From: Lachnospiraceae bacterium
GTDB lineage: Bacteria; Bacillota; Clostridia; Lachnospirales; Lachnospiraceae
Assembly (NCBI GenBank): GCA_900753685.1
Contig: CAAEAB010000227.1
Span: 1 to 11,031 of the forward strand
Direction: 5' to 3'
DNA: 11,031 nt
Positions 8,602-11,031 of this stretch are shown here, piece by piece (within the stretch, counting starts at the first letter, position 1; the number at the start of each line of letters is the position of its first letter). The notes under the pieces were generated by a model. That model was not told where the DNA came from. It saw only the letters and a program-made list of their open reading frames with translations, and did not search any database. Both the position numbers and the translations under genes were made by a program.

Positions 8602-8709
8602 ATCTTTCTTCGGAAATGAGAAATTCTCTACTGGCGGTAAAGCCCGCGAGCGGAAGCTAATCCGGTGGAATTCCGGAGCCAACAGTTGGTCTGGACGGGA
8701 GAAGAAGAT
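8602..8709 (+). ncRNA. FMN riboswitch aptamer (RFN element)
   Basis: The conserved RFN pieces appear in order. The 5' P1 strand (8602-8611) pairs with 8701-8709 over 9 bp with one bulged T. The first arm carries GAAATTC (8620-8626). Then come GGCGGTAAAGCCCGCGAG (8633-8650) with stem GCGG/CCGC, a short GC arm with a GGAA loop, the CCGG/CCGG arm (8662-8676) with loop TGGAATT, and the closing AACAGTTGGTCTGGACGGGA segment (8681-8700). By alignment to the Fusobacterium aptamer, as I recall its sequence, the FMN-contact adenines A48, A85 and A99 correspond to A8649, A8682 and A8695, all present. Differences are a shortened, differently paired first arm, a last arm one base short, and A at the position of G84. 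It is upstream of a MATE transporter rather than a rib gene or ribU. Confidence 0.93.
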
Positions 8710-8782
8710 GTATCATTATTACTGGATATAATCTTCTGTCTTGACAGGCCCGGACAGGAAAATAGGCATTACATCCAGTAAT
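8703..8782 (+). promoter_or_regulatory. Expression platform: competing hairpin and antiterminator
   Basis: Two mutually exclusive folds can be read. (a) A hairpin pairs 8703-8709 with 8731-8737 (7 bp) plus TATC/GATA (8711-8714 / 8725-8728), and it uses the 3' strand of aptamer helix P1. (b) An antiterminator pairs 8718-8727 with 8773-8782 (10 perfect bp), then an A-C mismatch, then 8729-8732 with 8768-8771 (4 bp); it encloses a small hairpin 8734-8740 / 8753-8759. The antiterminator takes up the 5' arm of the downstream terminator. It does not overlap P1 and begins at 8718, just after a possible P1 extension AATGA/TCATT (8593-8597 / 8713-8717). Confidence 0.7.
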
Positions 8783-8818
8783 CAAACCTGCATTTTGGGG
8801 CGTTTGCTGGATGTTTTT
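8771..8818 (+). terminator. Riboswitch-controlled intrinsic terminator
   Basis: ACATCCAG (8771-8778) pairs perfectly with CTGGATGT (8807-8814). After a four-base bulge the stem continues as CAAAC/GTTTG (8783-8787 / 8802-8806), and a T run (8814-8818) follows. It lies between the FMN aptamer and the MATE start and is the only terminator between glyA and the MATE gene. Confidence 0.88.
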
Positions 8819-8825
8819 GTTTATA

Positions 8826-8832
8826 AGGGGGG
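8826..8832 (+). promoter_or_regulatory. Ribosome binding site of the MATE gene
   Basis: AGGGGGG lies 8 bases before ATG 8841. It selects that start over an in-frame ATG at 8811, which is buried in the terminator stem. Confidence 0.8.
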
Positions 8833-8840
8833 AAATCAAT

Positions 8841-10214
8841 ATGGAGAACATTAAAGCAGGAAATAATCCATTGGGAACCGAACCGATCAGCCGGTTGATT
8901 TTTAAATATTCTGTTCCGACAGCGCTGACGTTGATGGTCAATTATCTTTATAATATTGTTGATCAGATGTTTGTCGGTCAGGGAGTTGGAATCACAGGTA
9001 TGGCGGCAACGAATGTGGCTTTTCCGCTGACGATTATTTTTACAGCGACAGGACTTTTGATCGGGGACGGAAGTGCGGCAAATATAAGTCTCTGTCTGGG
9101 AAGAAAAGAACAGGAGACCGCAGATAAGATCGTCAGCCATGCGGTCACTATGCTTGTTTTAAGCGGCGTTCTATTGTGCCTTATATGCATCTTGTTTGCT
9201 CCTGGGATTGTCCAGCTTTTTGGGGCAACGGAGACGGCTTTTCAGGATTCTTTAATATATACACGAACGGTTGCCTGGGGATTGCCATTTTTAATGCTTT
9301 GTACGGCCCTGACGGCCGTTATTCGTGCGGACGGTAATCCGAAATATACGATGAAGTGTATGATGACCGGGGCCGTCATCAACATTGTATTGGACTGGCT
9401 TTTTATATTTCCTTTTTCCATGGGAGTGTTTGGCGCGGCTCTGGCCACGGTGATCGGTCAGATCGTTTCAGGAAGCCTCTGCTTTGCCTATCTCAGAAAA
9501 TTAAAAACTGTCCATGTACATAAAGATGCATTAAAATTGACGGGGGTATTGTCCGGAAGAATATTGGCGTTGGGGCTTCCAAGTCTGATTACCCAGATTA
9601 TGACGGCGGTCGTGCAGATCATTATGAATAATCTGATGACCATTTACGGGGCCGGAACCGCTTATGGCAGCGACATCGCCCTCTCAGTATACGGCATGAT
9701 GATGAAGGTTTATCAGATTGCCCATGCCATGTTTGTCGGTGTGTCTTCTGCCACTCAGCCGATCAACGGTTATAATTTCGGTGCAAAAAATTATGACAGA
9801 GTGCGTAAAACCTACAAGACCGCCGCGGGAATCGCCATTCTCATCTCTATCCTTTGGTTTGCCGTATATCAATTACTGCCGGGGCAGATTGCCGGTCTTT
9901 TTGTGTCAGGAAATCCTTTATATACCGAGTGCGCGGCACATTCCTTCCGGATCTATATGTTGGCCTTTTTCCTTTATGGCCTTCATATGACGACGGCATC
10001 ATTTTTCCAGGGGATCGGAAAACCGTCCAGGGCCCTCGTCATCTCGCTGGTCCGCCAGGCTGTGCTAATGATTCCTTTATCCCTTATCCTTTCCGGTAAA
10101 TTTGGACTGGATGGAGCGCTGATGGCGGCGCCGATCACCGATACACTTGTCTTTATACTCGCACTCACCCTGGCGGTAAACGAGTTTCGTCAGTGGAAGA
10201 AACAAGGATTATAA
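8841..10214 (+). CDS. MATE-family transporter under FMN riboswitch control
   Basis: The 457-residue inner-membrane protein has about twelve hydrophobic segments and the usual MATE length. Family features include the first-helix block YSVPTALTLMVNYLYNIVD (P26, D41), GDGSAANISLCLGR (75-88), IRADGNPKYTM (161-171), NIVLDWLFIF (181-190), and in the second half QPINGYNFGAKNYDR (306-320). MATE proteins exchange organic cations, drugs or metabolites against Na+ or H+. It looks closest to the MepA/NorM-like multidrug group, but the substrate cannot be read from the sequence. The FMN riboswitch upstream argues for a flavin, flavin precursor or toxic flavin analogue as cargo. A family precedent is Shewanella Bfe, a MATE protein that exports FAD. 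No terminator is visible between it and the broken gene downstream. Confidence 0.93.
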   Translation: MENIKAGNNPLGTEPISRLIFKYSVPTALTLMVNYLYNIVDQMFVGQGVGITGMAATNVAFPLTIIFTATGLLIGDGSAANISLCLGRKEQETADKIVSHAVTMLVLSGVLLCLICILFAPGIVQLFGATETAFQDSLIYTRTVAWGLPFLMLCTALTAVIRADGNPKYTMKCMMTGAVINIVLDWLFIFPFSMGVFGAALATVIGQIVSGSLCFAYLRKLKTVHVHKDALKLTGVLSGRILALGLPSLITQIMTAVVQIIMNNLMTIYGAGTAYGSDIALSVYGMMMKVYQIAHAMFVGVSSATQPINGYNFGAKNYDRVRKTYKTAAGIAILISILWFAVYQLLPGQIAGLFVSGNPLYTECAAHSFRIYMLAFFLYGLHMTTASFFQGIGKPSRALVISLVRQAVLMIPLSLILSGKFGLDGALMAAPITDTLVFILALTLAVNEFRQWKKQGL

Positions 10215-10233
10215 AAATAATATTTCTATCTTA

Positions 10234-10850
10234 TTGAAAAACAGAAAAAATCAAAAACAGGAGCGCAAACCGCTGAAAGATTTAACATTACTTGACCGGT
10301 TCCTTTTTGACACAGCCATGAGCGATCCTAAAATATGTCAAAATATTCTATCGATTATTTTTAATGACAAAGAGGTACCGGCGATTCGGATAGGTATTGC
10401 CGAAAAGACACAGGAACCGTACTATGATTCCCGTGCGTACGGATGGATTTATTGGCTGTTGATGAGAATAATGTTATTTATGATGCGGAGGTCCCGGCTG
10501 GATTGGTTGAGTTCCTCAAATATGTAGAGGACCCAGTCCGACATGAAAGGGATATTACAGATGAACGTGTACGAGAACTTGCGGACCAGATTAAGATGTT
10601 GAAAAACAGTCAGGAAGTGGGTGTGAAATATATGCGGTTATGGGAAGAAATGGAAGAGGCACGTCGTGAGGCTCATCATGAAGGACTCGAAGAGGGACTT
10701 GAAGCGGGAGCTGAGGCAGAACGGTTAGAATCCATAAAAAAATTGATGGAGACGATGGAATGGCCTGCAAAACAGGCGATGGATGCCTTAAAAATACCCG
10801 AAGCCGAGCGGCAGAAATACATGAATAAAATAAAAAACGTCAAAGAATAA
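10234..10850 (+). pseudogene. Broken Rpn/PDDEXK-type transposase-nuclease remnant
   Basis: This matches the Rpn/PD-(D/E)XK family proteins that are abundant in Lachnospiraceae, but it is split. The first part (10234 to about 10440) encodes KPLKDLTLLDRFLFDTAMSD through EPYYDSRAYG. The frame then shifts, and the second part continues from about 10440 with RMDLLAVDENNVIYDAEV. A net one-base deletion in TACGGATGG near 10441 would explain the shift. After DAEV the sequence jumps to PAGLVEFLKYVED, which in intact homologues as I remember them lies roughly 100 residues later, so most of the nuclease core and the rest of the E-x-Q motif are gone. The C-terminal charged tail with EGLEEGLEAGAEAE remains. 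There is no ATG at the front, only TTG 10234 without a ribosome binding site. It is almost certainly inactive as a nuclease. Confidence 0.82.
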
Positions 10851-10887
10851 CACAAAACAGGTATATTCCAGAGAAAAGCCTAAGTAA

Positions 10888-10952
10888 ATCGGCGATATTC
10901 CGAAAGAAAGCGTTTTCACAAGCTTTCCAGAGGAATATCGCCGATAGTTTTT
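10888..10952. terminator. Long-stem intrinsic terminator after the Rpn remnant
   Basis: A perfect 14-bp inverted repeat (10888-10901 / 10932-10945) is capped by a second stem GAAAGC/GCTTTC (10906-10911 / 10922-10927) and followed after two bases by five T residues (10948-10952). It probably ends transcription from the MATE unit. Confidence 0.8.
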
Positions 10953-10994
10953 ACTTTATAGGAAATTCCGATTTTGGATAAGGGGGAAAAGAAA

Positions 10995-11028
10995 CCCTGC
11001 AGATCGAACATATGTTAGATCAACAGGG
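10995..11028. repeat. 34-bp interrupted palindrome at the window edge
   Basis: CCCTG/CAGGG, GATC/GATC and the central AACATATGTT share one centre of symmetry at 11011.5, so 14 of 17 base pairs match. It may be an operator or a hairpin belonging to the next locus. A frame starting at ATG 11012 runs off the window (MLDQQG), but it is too short to call as a gene. The rest of 10953-10994 shows nothing recognisable beyond a purine-rich AAGGGGGAAAAG. Confidence 0.5.
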
Positions 11029-11031
11029 AAT

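Noticed and set aside
8736..8757. CTGTC/GACAG hairpin as a separate terminator
   Set aside because: It has no T run and is better explained as the inner hairpin of the antiterminator.
8811..8840. Longer MATE start at ATG 8811
   Set aside because: The codon is part of the terminator stem; ATG 8841 has a clear ribosome binding site.
10425..10450. Programmed ribosomal frameshift in the Rpn gene
   Set aside because: There is no heptanucleotide slippery run or strong downstream structure, and a second lesion in the same gene points to decay.
10443..10850. Second half of the Rpn remnant as an independent small gene
   Set aside because: The ATG has no ribosome binding site and the protein continues the family pattern of the preceding fragment in another frame, so it is part of one broken gene.
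1..11031. CRISPR array, tRNA or rRNA genes, complete insertion sequence, defence island
   Set aside because: No regularly spaced repeats, no cloverleaf or rRNA-like segments and no intact transposase or defence genes were found on reading both strands.

Overview
The window looks like a chromosomal segment from a Gram-positive anaerobe of the class Clostridia, most likely Lachnospiraceae. The grounds are strong AGGAGG-type ribosome binding sites, intrinsic terminators ending in T runs, the hisS-aspS neighbourhood, a DUF5688-like protein and a Rpn/PDDEXK-type transposase-nuclease remnant. These are family recognitions by eye, with no database search behind them.

Layout, with every gene on the + strand. 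(1) Positions 2-3239 hold the 3' part of gltB and the complete gltD, the two subunits of glutamate synthase, closed by a strong terminator at 3288-3344. (2) Positions 3370-4189 hold an extended -10 promoter, an AT-rich leader with a small inverted repeat, and a DUF5688-like gene that appears to lack its usual N-terminal part. (3) Positions 4206-8588 form a compact hisS-aspS-glyA operon with one clear promoter and gaps of 16-19 bases: histidyl-tRNA synthetase, aspartyl-tRNA synthetase and serine hydroxymethyltransferase. (4) Positions 8602-8818 hold an FMN riboswitch (RFN element) with an intrinsic terminator. It starts only 13 bases after the glyA stop, with no terminator in between. (5) Positions 8841-10214 encode a MATE-family transporter controlled by that riboswitch. 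(6) Positions 10234-10850 hold a broken Rpn/PDDEXK-type gene with a frameshift and an apparent internal deletion. (7) A long perfect-stem terminator (10888-10952) and an interrupted palindrome at the right edge (10995-11028) finish the window.

Most of the window is ordinary housekeeping. The most interesting part is the riboswitch-MATE unit. The aptamer is recognisable but unusual in its first and last arms. The pairings readable downstream of it place a 14-bp antiterminator directly next to P1 without overlap, while a competing hairpin conflicts with both. That topology is more easily read as an FMN-activated switch than as the usual FMN-repressed one, and it would suit a flavin or flavin-analogue exporter. 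This is a hypothesis from hand-folding, not a demonstrated mechanism.
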